Of a stretch of 64,000 nucleotides of DNA, positions 11,047-22,449 are shown one piece after another. The stretch is taken from NCBI GenBank assembly GCA_003118195.1, contig BEXV01000018.1:240657-304656 (forward strand), written 5' to 3'. The translations under genes and the position numbers were made by a program. Origin of the DNA: Hemicentrotus pulcherrimus. Taxonomy: Eukaryota; Echinodermata; Echinoidea; Camarodonta; Strongylocentrotidae. The notes under the pieces were generated by a model that worked only from the letters and a program-made list of their open reading frames with translations, did no database searches and was not told the DNA's origin. Every line of letters begins with the position of its first letter. The first letter of the stretch is position 1.

Positions 11047-13510
11047 AACGTGTGCTATTACTAGAACTTGAATCAATATCGGCTTTATGAAAATCAATTC
11101 CATGTAGAGTAAGAAAATAGTTTCAATCGAAATACGATTTTCTACGAGTATTATGTTAACACCTTTCAAGCAGTTCGTTCAAATTATAAAAGAAAACGAA
11201 AAATATAAAGATTTGTTTCTTTGAATTTATCATTCATTTCAGATTAGAACAATACAGTAAGTAGGAAATTCACAGTAAACTTCATGGAATAATGTAGAAC
11301 AGTTTACATTCTCTGCAAATATTTTTTTTAATATTTAATGCTAAAATGCTTTCGACATACATGCTGACATTATTGCCGACTGTCATGTGATTCATATTTC
11401 CTTAAATCGTTTGAAAAAAGGAAACGACCAGGGAAAACAAAGCTATTCACTTTCTAAAATGTATATCTTTTGAAGTGGTTTAAAACTTTCATTCAATGCT
11501 TCCATTTTTTACTATTTTGTCTCTTTTACAATAAAACGATTGGCTTAATTGTATTCATCTTGAAAAACGAGAAAAAAAAAATAACGAGAGTTTTCAACTT
11601 TTCATAATAAGTTATGAATCAGGTTTTCTTTTGTATAACATTTTTGTATTCTTAGTTTGTCATTATTTCGAATGAATGTTAGATGGAAAAAGAATATGGA
11701 CGTTTTTCTAGAACATGGGATTGTAGATATTTAATGCTGCCTCTTTTTAAAAGTGATGATATATGTGTTTTCCTCCACGTTACATTCTTGTCAACGATAT
11801 AAAGTATTTATATTCGCGTGCAATATAGTAGTATTATCTTATTTACATGTTAGTTCATAACCAAACAAAACTCTGGCAATACTATCAACGAAGTGAATGG
11901 TTGAGGTAAACAAAAACAATAACTACACCAAACTCTGTGATGAAAAATTCTTTTAGCCTCATTCTGTAGTTCATATCTGCGAAGTGAAGAAGCTGATTTT
12001 ATTTTCTTATCGTATTACCGAGCAAAGGGATGTCACTGTCTATATTTAGGCAGGAAAACATGAGTCACAAATTACTCATCTTCAATGCACTGCCTACGCT
12101 ACCTTATTTTTTGTACATGGGCCTACAATCAAATTTTCAATGTGATAATGACACATTCATTTGTTATTCTAATTATTCAAATGTTGCGTAGTTGGGCACA
12201 ACTTTCAAAATGCAACATTCACTGATTAAACGTTTGGAGCAAGAACTTTCTTTACGTCAAGTAAATTTCAATATACACGTAGTTCCACATTGTAGTATTC
12301 ACAAGATACACCATGTGTCAATGTATTATATAATATGATAACGATCATCATTTTGTACTCGGGACTTGCCAAGCTAAAGCTTATTCGCTTACACAGTTTA
12401 CTCAATAACTTTGTGATTCTATTAATTATATTGTACAGATTATTTTCTTTGCTGTCTAACTTATTTTCTGGTTATGTCTTCTAACATTAGAAATTAAGAT
12501 CGCTTGTAAGTATTTATTTTCAGATATATTTATTTATTTATAAGTTCAAAAGAATACGGATTATGAAACGCTGTTCTTCTATTATGTTGTAAGTATTCTA
12601 TAGAATTGTGCAGAAAGTTGTTTGGAGTATAAACATATTGCAATAATTTGATTCGAGTAAGATTTTATGTATAGCCGTTATGATTATTCTTAAAGCTCAA
12701 CATAGTATTCAATAAATCAGTTATTTTATTGTGAATTATTTCAGTTCAGGTATCAGATTTACTTGTTACATGATACATGTGAACTCGATTTGTGATGGGG
12801 TGTAAATATTGGACGAAATGTTGAATTAATCGAGGAAACGAGAGACAACCAGGGAAGAAGTTGAGAAGACTGCTTGTGTGTGAGATGAGATATAAGCACT
12901 GCCATTTTGAAATGTTTAATGATGACTAAACACGCTGTCGGATTTTTTGTGTAAAAAGATCTAAGATTGTAAATTAATTTGTCAGTTTATACAGTCGTTT
13001 TGCCTAGAGCGCCTACTCTAATGCAAGAGAATTCGAAAAATAACTGAAATCGCCTTTTCGGTGTTATCTTTTTTGTAAACTTTTTATGCTTCGGTGTTAT
13101 ATTTAAGGTCGAAAAAGTCATACTGTTCAAAGGATCTGTCTGTAATTGTAGTTTGTATTCCTGTAAAAAGATCTGTGAAGGTTTAATCGTGTAGTAATGT
13201 ACGAATATCTGAGTGTTACTGTGTGTACTTTACGTTTCCTACGATGGGTTTTATAGTGTTATAATTTTAGCACGCAATCTTCCACTTTCATCCCCTTTTC
13301 ATTTTATTCCTGCAATTTCTTTTTGTTGACGTAAATAGCACCAATAAGGATTCGTAGTTGAATATTTTTGTATTAGAAGATCCCATTTTGAAAAAGATTG
13401 GATCCAGATTAACTCTTGAGGAGAAGATGCATGTAAAATTGTCATTATCATTGTCGATGATTTGTAATTGAAAAAAATGCTATTAATAAAATCATTTTGT
13501 GCATGGTACA
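11047..13510 (+). promoter_or_regulatory. FOS 3' UTR with AU-rich elements
   Basis: Candidate poly(A) signals AATAAA lie at 11530-11535, 12711-12716 and 13485-13490. The last is followed by a GT-rich stretch and would give a 3' UTR of about 2.45 kb. The AU-rich block 12511-12541 has four ATTTA pentamers, three of them overlapping, including the nonamer TTATTTATT (12530-12538). AU-rich elements destabilise FOS mRNAs in vertebrates. The true 3' end is not determined. Confidence 0.55.
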
Positions 13511-14049
13511 AATGAAAATATCAGATTCACTGTTTGTCTTATTAATCGTTGTTTTAACAGGATGAGATGAGATGGGTTTACTCCTTGAAACTGGAAATCG
13601 TAAAGTGAAAAGCACAGGTACAGAAATATGGGTTTATGGGACTACACTAGCACGTGGCATCAAAATTTGTTTCTACGTTTTATACCAGCGTCTTCAACCT
13701 TGCCTTAGTCACTGCGTCAACCCAATCCCAAATTCATTACAGAATATTTATTTGCAACACTCTGGCACTCGTCAAGTGCCATGTACACACGCATTGGCAC
13801 ATTTGTTTCTAAATTTTGTGAGTGAGCGAAGCGAGCCAGCAAAAATAAGAAGACATTAAAGTGGTACAAATCAATTTTGTAGTTAACACACTAGAAAATA
13901 TATAAAGTGATGAATGAAAAATCATATATTCGGTCATGACCTCAATACGCGAATATGGGGATATTCGGGCATCTAGTTGACCAGATTTATCCTGTTTCTA
14001 AAAGCTATGAGCGTGGTAATAAATGTTATTCCGAAATAAAAGATATATA

Positions 14050-14288
14050 TATATTCGGGCACCTCGCTTTAAAAAATGTTGCCAGCGATCGAAGCGATCG
14101 AGGAAGAAAGACACTGTGATATCGATAAAGTGTTATTTCCTCAATCAATTGCATACTCTAGCAGTTTTTGATAATTTTTTTTTTTTTTCACGAAATCAAC
14201 GTTATTCCAAAGGATTTGTTTGAATTAGCTAAATTTCTATCACGGCATCCCTAGAGATATCTTGCGGCACCCCGGTTGAAAAACACTG
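14050..14288 (-). mobile_element. Probable hAT-type element end
   Basis: Read on the minus strand, the right edge starts CAGTGTTTTTCAACCGGGGT and continues GCCGCAAG. This is typical of terminal inverted repeats of hAT elements, which start CAGTG and commonly read TTCTCAACC. The partner terminus and the 8-bp target duplication were not found, so the left limit is arbitrary. Confidence 0.35.
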
Positions 14289-15720
14289 TTTATGACTACA
14301 CCGTATTTCTCGTTGTATTTCAAATATAAGAGAAGTTCGTGTGCAAACCTTGACGTTGCTACCAATGAAAGTATTTCATATAGGCATGAAAAAGAAAACA
14401 TTCACATGTTCTGATTAATCACATGTAGAACTGACCTCTCTAATGGCTATAAATTACAAACGGGCGTAAGATCTGGTTTGCCATTTACCAAAGAGTGATA
14501 TTTTGAGGGTAAATATTCGGTTTGGCGAGCTTCACTTGCATGTCGGAGATTATATTCACAATACACAATCAAATAATTCTCAATTTAATAATCAAGTTCA
14601 TTGACATATGGATCATAGAATAACACCGACTAAGCAAGTATGCACAAAGTCCTATAAGGAATTAGTTTTCATTGTGAGGAATACAGCCTAAAAAATAAAA
14701 AATTGAAATTTGTCCTTTTCTAATATATCATGCAATCATGAAAAAGCATATACTGAAGTTGCTTGTTACATACCATGTAGACATCGACATGGTTAACACG
14801 ATTACACATGCGGAAATACCCAATTAAAACATGTACAAAAGTTCAGATTTGGCATTTCCCAACTGTTTTCTGACTTTTACAACCAAACACACAGTTATTT
14901 CACCTCAGAGCGATTGCAAACTCTCATTCCTCACAAGAAACCTTACCGCTGTTACAATAGTTTCTAATTGAATCATTCAGTCATCTTTAAAGGCAGAGAC
15001 TGTGCAAGTAAGGTTCCATCATAGTGTAAAAGTTGATAGTCCAGTCATTAAAGACTAGAAATTGTCTGATATTAGTAAGCTTCTCATTAATCTTTGACTT
15101 GCGCAAGATCCAAGTCGTCAGTTCTTAACATGCACATAAGTCATTGAAATTCAGGCAGTACGTGTAGGTAGGCTAAACCCTGCTTAATTGTTCTTCAAAG
15201 TTAAAATGCATGTGTATCTGTGCAATCTGTGTATCCAAATCCCTTGGAATAACTGTTGCCATTGTTCTAATTCAACAAAATAGTTTCGTAACATAAATTC
15301 GTGACACAGATAATCATCCATGCCATTGCTCACATCGCTATACAAACAAAATAAGCATGGTTTTGTGACTTTAATACTGAGCATGCGCACGGAGACCCGA
15401 CGGAGACTAAATCGAAATGGGTGAAACGGATGTAGTTTATTTGTAAGGCAGTCTGATTGGCGGCATGAGGCTTTGTACAGAGGGGTATCTTTGTTTATTT
15501 CTCTTCATTATATTTCTTTTTCTTGTCTTTTTCCAACTTTTCAAAGAAAATAAGGAAGATCGTCTTTAGCAAACCGAATCATATCATTGGCGATTGATAT
15601 ATCGTTTGCAGCAAGAAATAAAATCGTCAACTAAGCTTATTAGCCTTAACAAAAATAAATGCACTACTTTAATTAGTCAGGAAATGCCATAGAACAAAGC
15701 TATTCGGTTAAAGATTCTTT

Positions 15721-15805
15721 CCTCTCGCTCTCTCTCTCTCTCTCTCTCTTTCCCTCTCTATCTCTCTTTCTCTCCCTCTCTTACCCTCTTTCTATCACTC
15801 TATTT
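15721..15805. repeat. (TC)n microsatellite
   Basis: An almost pure CT/TC run interrupted by CCC and TTT, followed by a further pyrimidine-rich stretch to about 15850. Confidence 0.9.
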
Positions 15806-17358
15806 CTTCTTCATCCCCATCATCATCGTCTTCTTCCTTTCCTATTTTCATTTTGCCGTCACCCGATAAGGGAGCACTTATCCCACTAGCTACTGCAAGT
15901 AAAAGTCTCAAAATGTAGCTTTTGTTGTAATAAGTAATCTAAAAAAAATCGAACAGAAAAAACGACGAGATCAAGAACAACGATAAGGTAAAAAAGAGGG
16001 CCAAGAATACTAAGAAGGAAAGGAACTAATAATTTTTAAAAATTAGAGTGGAAGAATAAGGGGAAATGTAACCTCTCAATATATACTTCCCGGTAAATAT
16101 TTCTTTGTTTGTCTGTCTACGCTTTTCTGGAAAAATCGGGTCAGATATAATTAAGAACAATCTCACGTGTACTCTGTTTGGGATTGCAAACAGGATACGG
16201 AAGGACCCCGGATCTTATCACGTGATATAATTAAACATTATAATCAAATATAACATGACTTCAAATGTAGAATGTACAATATTTGTATCTGAGTTTAATC
16301 AAATAGTGTAATTCTCAAAGTTCTATACGCTACTTGATTTAAGAAAAAATCTATCACATTGGAAAAATAGAGTTAATTGAGGTACCCAGTGGTGTAGATC
16401 CCTGGTTGTAATATAAATTACATTTGATACCCCATTTTTGCATTCCATGTAAATTTCAACGAAAAGCTGTGGAGATTATTCTAGATCTGAATGAGGATAT
16501 GATCACTACCCAACTAACATCCTTTCAATTAGAGCGTATTATTAGAACTCTATCCCTTTTTCTTCAGCTCTAAGTGATTCCCGATGATGCAATAGCAATT
16601 CTCGATCAACTATTTCGTCTTTAAAATGATTTTGATTGTAAATCTCATAGTGGTATCTGAGATAGAAATAATACGGATGAAAATTGACAAAATTATATGT
16701 CGGAGACATGTAAAAAAAAAAAAAAATCAAACTGAAGAACTACGCTAACAGCAAGCTAATTTTCAAGCTATATAAAAAGGTGTTTGATCGGTCACTTGTA
16801 AAATATCTTGAGTAATTATGGGTCAAGCAGAGACGTCTACACAAAGAAATTAGTGTACTCTGGCCTCAGGATATTAACTAAATGACACATTTTCATACAT
16901 ACAGTTAACAAATAAATTATTCATAGCACTTGTATATTTGATTTTTAGGGGTGTGTTTTTCGTAACAATGACGAAATGAAAGATGGACTGGTTGAAATGA
17001 TGGCCTTTGTTGAATACTTTTAGATGTAAACTTTCATATGTCACATTCCCAAGAAGCATAAATCTGAACACATCAATTTTTCACATACTCAAAAAATGCT
17101 TGGTAAGGGTATGAATAATGTAGCTTGCTTAGATGGTCCCAGAGTCAAAAGTACAAAAATAGCTTGAAACCGGTAGACGTTGAGAGAAACCGTAGATGGC
17201 GACATTTCACAAAACAATACTCAACGGATGAATCTCCACCCATGTACAGCTGTACTAATACGTTTTACTTGAGTAGCAAAATACTGGGGAATGCTCAAAG
17301 GGTTGCTGTGTACAGAGGCGTCGCTAGACCTTTATCAGTGGGGGGGGGGGGGGGGGGG

Positions 17359-17359
17359 N
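17359..17359. other. Single undetermined base after poly-G
   Basis: An N ends an 18-base G run, most likely a sequencing failure in the homopolymer. Confidence 0.95.
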
Positions 17360-17524
17360 ATTTTCCTCGACGACATAAATATACGAATTATTTCGTCAAC
17401 TTAGTCAGCATCATAGCTGATATATTTTAATGCAGGCGCGGAGCTAGGATCTTATATCAAGGAGGGGCGGTAACGAATCACTTAAAGAGCGTTCATTATA
17501 TTAAGGGGTGTGGGTGATAGGCCT

Positions 17525-18625
17525 ACCGCGCATAGCGCGGAAGCTTAGACGTTTCCTTAAATTATTAGGAAAAGAAGGCGATTTATTGTACCGTTCTCGA
17601 CTCTTAATCCTTGTTTAAATGAAGTTTTCCCCTTCCCGCACGAAGCGCGAAAGCTTTGACGTTTCATTAAGTTATTATAAAAGGAAGATGATTTGCTGTA
17701 CCATTCTCGACTGTTAATCCTTGTCTAAATTCAGTTTCTCCCCCTCCCACGCAAAGCGCGGAAGCTTTGACGTTTTATTACATTATGAGAAAAAGCAGAC
17801 GATTCGGTGTACTGTACTCGACTCTTAATCCTTATCTGAATTCAGTTCTACATCTTACGCGCTTTGCGCGGAAGTTTTGGCGTTTCATTGAATTATTAGA
17901 GGAAGAAGACGGTTCGTTGTACCGTTCTCGACTGTCTAGAAATGAAGTTTTCCCCTTTCGCGCGAGGAGCAGAATTTTCGGCCTTCTATCACAATATAGA
18001 GGAAGGTAGACGATTCGTCGTACCGTTTTTGGTTCTTATTAAGCCCCATTTGGTGTACTGTTTTCGACTTTTAATCCTCATCTGAATTCAGTTGTCCCCC
18101 TCCCGCGCCAAGCGCGGAGTTTTGTCGTTTCATTAAATTATTAAAGAAAGCAGACGATTCGTTGAATCGTGCACGACTCTTAATCCTAGTCTGAATGAAG
18201 CTTCCCCCTCCCCCGTGAAGCGCAGAAGTTTTGACGTTTCCTTAAAATATTAGAGAAAGAAGACGATTCGTTTTACCGTTCTCGACTCGTCTAAATGAAG
18301 TTTTCCGCTACCGCGCGAAGCGTTGTGGGCGTTGCATCACAAACTAGAGAAATGAAGACGATTCGTGATACTGTTTTCGAATCTCAATTTGCCCTAATTG
18401 TCTGAATTCAGTTTCCCCATTTAGCGCGAAGCGCGGAAGCTTTGACGTTTCCTTAAAATATTAGAGAAAGATTGGTTCGTTGTACCGTTCTCGACTCGTC
18501 TAAATTAAGTTTTCCCCTACCGCGCAAAGCGCGGAAATTTGGGCGGTGCATCAAAATATAGAGAAAGAAAGACGATTTGTCATACCGTTGTTGACTCTTA
18601 AACCTTGTTTGAATTTAGTTTCCCA
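17525..18625. repeat. Minisatellite, about ten units of ~98-114 bp
   Basis: Units share a palindromic GCGCGAAGCGCGG-type core, then GCTTTGACGTTTC, a TTAAATTATTAGA-like stretch, GACGATTCGTTGTACCG, TTCTCGACTC and a CCCC-rich end. Cores lie near 17536, 17648, 17756, 17867, 17965, 18110, 18220, 18318, 18432 and 18530. Spacing is mostly 108-114, with several shorter units of about 98 and one longer of about 145. Units are clearly diverged, so the array is not recent. Confidence 0.85.
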
Positions 18626-19055
18626 AAAATTTTAAACCTCATCTTTAGCTGATATTATAGGAAAGTGAACTTAAAAATACAAGTATTTTAGTTGTAGTCA
18701 CTCTCGACGTCGTCGCAGCGGATAAAAAGTAACAGTTCGTAGGGAAAAAAACTTGTCGGCCGACCGACAATAAACATTACACCGACTTCAACTTTCTGCA
18801 TTGATATTACACGAGGATCGAGCATGAATACCGACACAGATGACCAGACACAGCAACATATTTACAGTGTCTTTCTTGCTCCTACGACGAGACGACTCCT
18901 CCCAACAACCCCATTCTCTCTTTTAATCCCACTCCTCTTCTCTCAGGCTCTTACCTCCCCTCTCTCTCCTCTCTTTCACCCCGTTTCTTTTGTTTCCCTT
19001 TTACTCTTTTTCCTCTTTTTTTCTCTTTGTTTCTTCTCTTTTCTTTCCTTTCTTT

Positions 19056-19132
19056 NNNNNNNNNNNNNNNNNNNNNNNNNNNNNNNNNNNNNNNNNNNNN
19101 NNNNNNNNNNNNNNNNNNNNNNNNNNNNNNNN
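19056..19132. other. Assembly gap (77 N)
   Basis: A run of N between a pyrimidine-rich stretch and a C tract; the true length is unknown. Confidence 0.98.
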
Positions 19133-19436
19133 CACCCCCCCCCCCTTGGCGACGCCCCTGGCTGTGTACCAGTGCTAAAAACATGAGTAAGGGAGGGGTG
19201 TAGTTTTGTCTTTTAAAAATCCCTTCATTATCAAACATAAAACTATATTACTTTATGGTGCACACTTGGTGATGTTGCAGTCTTATTCGTCCACATTTAC
19301 ATGTAACGGATATTCAATTTGATGGACATCTTTTCTTTTACTCATTTAATTCCCTTTATTCTATATTTGCCTCCTCAAAAGTAAAGGAAATTAAAGGGTA
19401 TCGAAGTTAGTGTAGTATGACGTCACAAAACAGAGA

Positions 19437-19664
19437 TGTTTACAAAATTCCCACTGTGACGTCACAGTCTGCGTACCGCGCACTTTGCACGTGTATGCTG
19501 CTACGCGTAAATGAGCGACGGGTGTTTTGGGTCAAGAAACTTTTTTTTCATCATTCGACCCAGTTCTCGTATACATGTAGGTCATCACAGCGCGCACAAG
19601 TCATGCTGCGCGTATATGCTTTGTCTAAGCGTGGTGTGACGTCATAATAGGAATTTTGTAAACA
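19437..19664. mobile_element. MITE-like element carrying CREs in its inverted ends
   Basis: TGTTTACAAAATTCC (19437-19451) is the exact reverse complement of GGAATTTTGTAAACA (19650-19664). Just inside each arm sits a CRE, TGTGACGTCACA (19455-19466) and TGTGACGTCA (19635-19644). The interior is GC-richer with GCGCGC-type stretches and has no meaningful coding capacity. A third CRE (19418-19425) lies just outside the left arm. The structure fits a non-autonomous inverted-repeat element of about 230 bp; a target duplication could not be defined. Confidence 0.6.
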
Positions 19665-19669
19665 AAGAT

Positions 19670-22015
19670 AGTGATCCCTTCATTTGTTCTTCTTCTTTTA
19701 ATTACTTTAAAGTTTTAGATCAGTGATATTTCCCCAGTCGGGATATACCTCAAGGAGAGCTTTGGAACTGAAATCTCAGCCATTAATAGAACAATTGTGA
19801 TAAAATAGAAGTTAACGATTACAGTTTAATTGTATCACAAATAGCTCCCAATTTTTCAGAGATCTCATGGATACCACAATGAAGGTTTAATATATTTTTT
19901 TGCGAAGTTTGGCCCGTAGCGTTTCTTTTTTGGAGGAAGGGCGGGGTGGTTCCAGTTTTTTAAATAATATTTCAATATAAACTACATTATATATAATTAT
20001 TGTCATATCTCCTATATATCAAAAATGTATATATATGTATAATACAAACAGAATCATCCTTATAATAATAAGCACTAGATAGAAACAACAAGTATGCCCT
20101 ATGTAGTGACACTGCATCGAATACAATTTTGGAAAGATCATTAACATAGATTGGTCATGATTATGATTTAGTTTAAAATATTAAGATCAAATGAAAAAAC
20201 GAGAAATCTATTTACACCCCTTCAACTCTAAATCATGTACAGTACTTTGACCGTACCTGTGCAGTGTCAGCTGTATGTTGTGAGCAAATAACAGTACAGA
20301 ATACGTACATGTATGTTCATGACTCTCTGTAATCCGCACACTGAAACTGAAGTACGCCATCTACTGGCCGATATTATTATACAATCGGAAGAATACATGA
20401 ATTCGTCAATCTCTACAGATCGACTCAATTCAATTTAATTCAATTCAGAACTTTATGTCAGACTCATCTACACAAGGCAGAGGTCCATAACACATATGTT
20501 ACATAGGTATATAGGGAGTATTTACAAAAATGAAATACGCGTTCTATCTCAAGAAATGAGAAATCATACATTTAAATAACGAAACTAATGGAGGTATATG
20601 AGACCTTGTTGCTAGCAGGAGATTCTTCATGATTATAAACATAAGGCCTTAGTCAGTGGCGGATCCAGCCGGCGGCAAGAGGTGAGCCGAAATCTTGTGA
20701 CAATATTTAGCAGCGAATCAGCCAGCCGGCGAACGCCGAATAAGCGGGAGGGGGGGGGGCATGCATTATGGTTCAAGGCTTGGCCACACAGAAAAAAAAA
20801 TCCTGTTGGGGGCCGGGGGAGAATGCAATGATTTTTTTTACAATTTATTGCATTTTCTACGTTTTCGGGGATTTGTGGGGGCGGCCGCGTACCCTAGCAA
20901 CAACTGCGTACAGTCATGATTCAGGGGCTTAGCAATGGCCTCGTCACTGTGAGGCCCCAGGATAAAAATCGTGTCGATCAGCTATATATTAGTGCCCTTT
21001 TGTGAGGCATTAATCCTCATTACTGTCAATTATGACTTAAGGACGTAGGTTCCCTAGCTGATTAGCATAGTAGCAGACATATGAATTAGCAGTCACGCAA
21101 AACAAACACTCGCAAATTAATATTCAATAAAATCTGAGAACATATGCCATTATCTAGATCTATTAGAAATAAATAATTTTTAAAATCCTTTCCTAAACTG
21201 GGGTAAAAATAATTATTACACCATTATGACCAACACTGTACATATATTTTTAATTTCGTCCGATTACTTTTAAACATTCTCTCATAGATTTCCCCACCTC
21301 CTTTCTTTGATCATAACGACCTGTTTATTTCTCTTGACAGATATTCCGAACATTTGATGAGTAAATATCAAGGGGCTGAAAAGATTTATCTGGATTGTCA
21401 ATATTTGTATAATGTAATATAATTAAAAACTTATGAAAGTTCCTTCAGGTCACATATAAATGTATCTTTTGTCTTGGATGAACTGTTAAGCAATAGTAAT
21501 ACAGATAAAAAACTTAATTATTCACACCCCTTGTACATTCCATTGGTCTTTGGGGTGTGTTTTTCGTAACTCAGGATGGCTGTTTGAATTATGGCCTTCG
21601 ATGAATATTTTAAAATGTAAGCTTTAATATGTTACATTCTCTAGAAACATAAATCGGGGCGGATCAATTTTTCACCTACCTGAACAACTACAAACTTGTT
21701 AAGGATATTGATAACTTAGAGGTCAATTGTACAGAGCAAGATTGCATCCATAATTTATTGTTCATAAATCTTCAATTAATAATAGAAAGGATGACCATGA
21801 ACTAAGAAAAAAGGGAACGATTACATAAAGAAGATCACTTGTCTGGTCCGACAGCTAACTGTAAAGATTAATCCTCTTCAAAATAATGAGTGCATTGGAA
21901 GTCAACGAAATTCAATCTGTGTGGCTTTTGGCCATCTAGATAGACTATACATTAAGGTTTGTGAATAATATGACATTGACCAAAATTTAGAACATTAATT
22001 GGCTGGACAACAATT
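19670..22015. other. Intergenic DNA with repeat fragments
   Basis: No gene recognised. A stretch starting CAGTGGCGGATCCAG near 20655 and a G run near 20750 look like an old DNA-transposon end. A TTCAATTTAATTCAATTC stretch near 20430 recurs elsewhere in the window. Confidence 0.55.
20428..20452. repeat. TTCAATTCAA-type repeat end, copy 1
   Basis: TTCAATTTAATTCAATTCAG is followed by an AACTTTATG-like sequence. Two related stretches occur near 24426 and 41819, so this is likely one end of a dispersed repeat family. Confidence 0.4.
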
Positions 22016-22019
22016 GCCA

Positions 22020-22381
22020 AGGATAAGTGAGGGCTCTTAAATCTATACTGAGTTTTTTCTTATAATTGCAAAGTTTTCCCAAAATGTCCACGACCTGAGA
22101 CTCGAGGTAAACACAGTAAACTGGATGAAGCACCATACAGCTAAGTGATGGCTCNGGGGCTCTTCAAACTATACCCAGTTTTTTTTCTTATTGAAAAGTT
22201 TTCTCAAAATTTCCACGAGCTGACGAATCGAGGTAAGCACAGTAAACTGGATAAAGCCCATCAAATACATACATAAGTGAAGGCTCTTAAAAATATAGTT
22301 TCTAATTGCAAAGTTTTCCCGAAATTTATACGAGCTGACGAATCGAGGTAAACACAGTAAACTGAATAGAGCACCTTACAG
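22020..22381. repeat. Tandem triplicate of a ~120-bp unit
   Basis: Three diverged copies start near 22020, 22141 and 22271. Each contains AAGTGA.GGCTCTT, an AAAGTTTTC stretch, CGAGGTAA.CACAGTAAACTG and a final GCACC.TACAG-like end. The middle copy contains one undetermined base (22155) near a local duplication of GGCTC. Confidence 0.8.
22155..22155. other. Single undetermined base
   Basis: One N inside the middle copy of the triplicate repeat. Confidence 0.95.
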
Positions 22382-22438
22382 CATTGATTTGTACGATTTA
22401 AATTTTTTGACCTTGTGGGTCAACTTTTGGACGAATTG

Positions 22439-22446
22439 TGACGTCA
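22439..22446. promoter_or_regulatory. Perfect CRE site
   Basis: TGACGTCA inside TTGTGACGTCACAAC, a longer palindrome TTGTGACGTCACAA. It lies just right of the triplicate repeat; no promoter is recognised nearby. Confidence 0.5.
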
Positions 22447-22449
22447 CAA

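Larger units (their letters stand above)
13511..17300. other. Intergenic DNA with decayed repeats
   Basis: No gene recognised. There are two related ATATTCGGGCA stretches (about 13964 and 14052), GAGCGAAGCGAGC-type sequence (13817), a hAT-like terminus ending at 14288 and a pyrimidine microsatellite at 15.7 kb. Open frames are short and without recognisable domains. Confidence 0.6.
17309..19178. mobile_element. Composite repeat bounded by inverted G-tract ends
   Basis: The left edge reads TGTGTACAGAGGCGTCGC followed shortly by a long G run (17341-17358). The right edge on the opposite strand reads GGTACACAGCCAGGGGCGTC, also next to a G run. The two ends are therefore imperfect inverted repeats around the minisatellite array and an unsequenced gap. 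AGGGGCGTCGC plus a G tract resembles termini of non-autonomous DNA elements common in marine invertebrates. No transposase frame is visible. The boundaries are approximate. Confidence 0.4.

Noticed and set aside
18824..19238. Frames spanning the 19.1-kb gap
   Set aside because: They run through N and low-complexity pyrimidine sequence.
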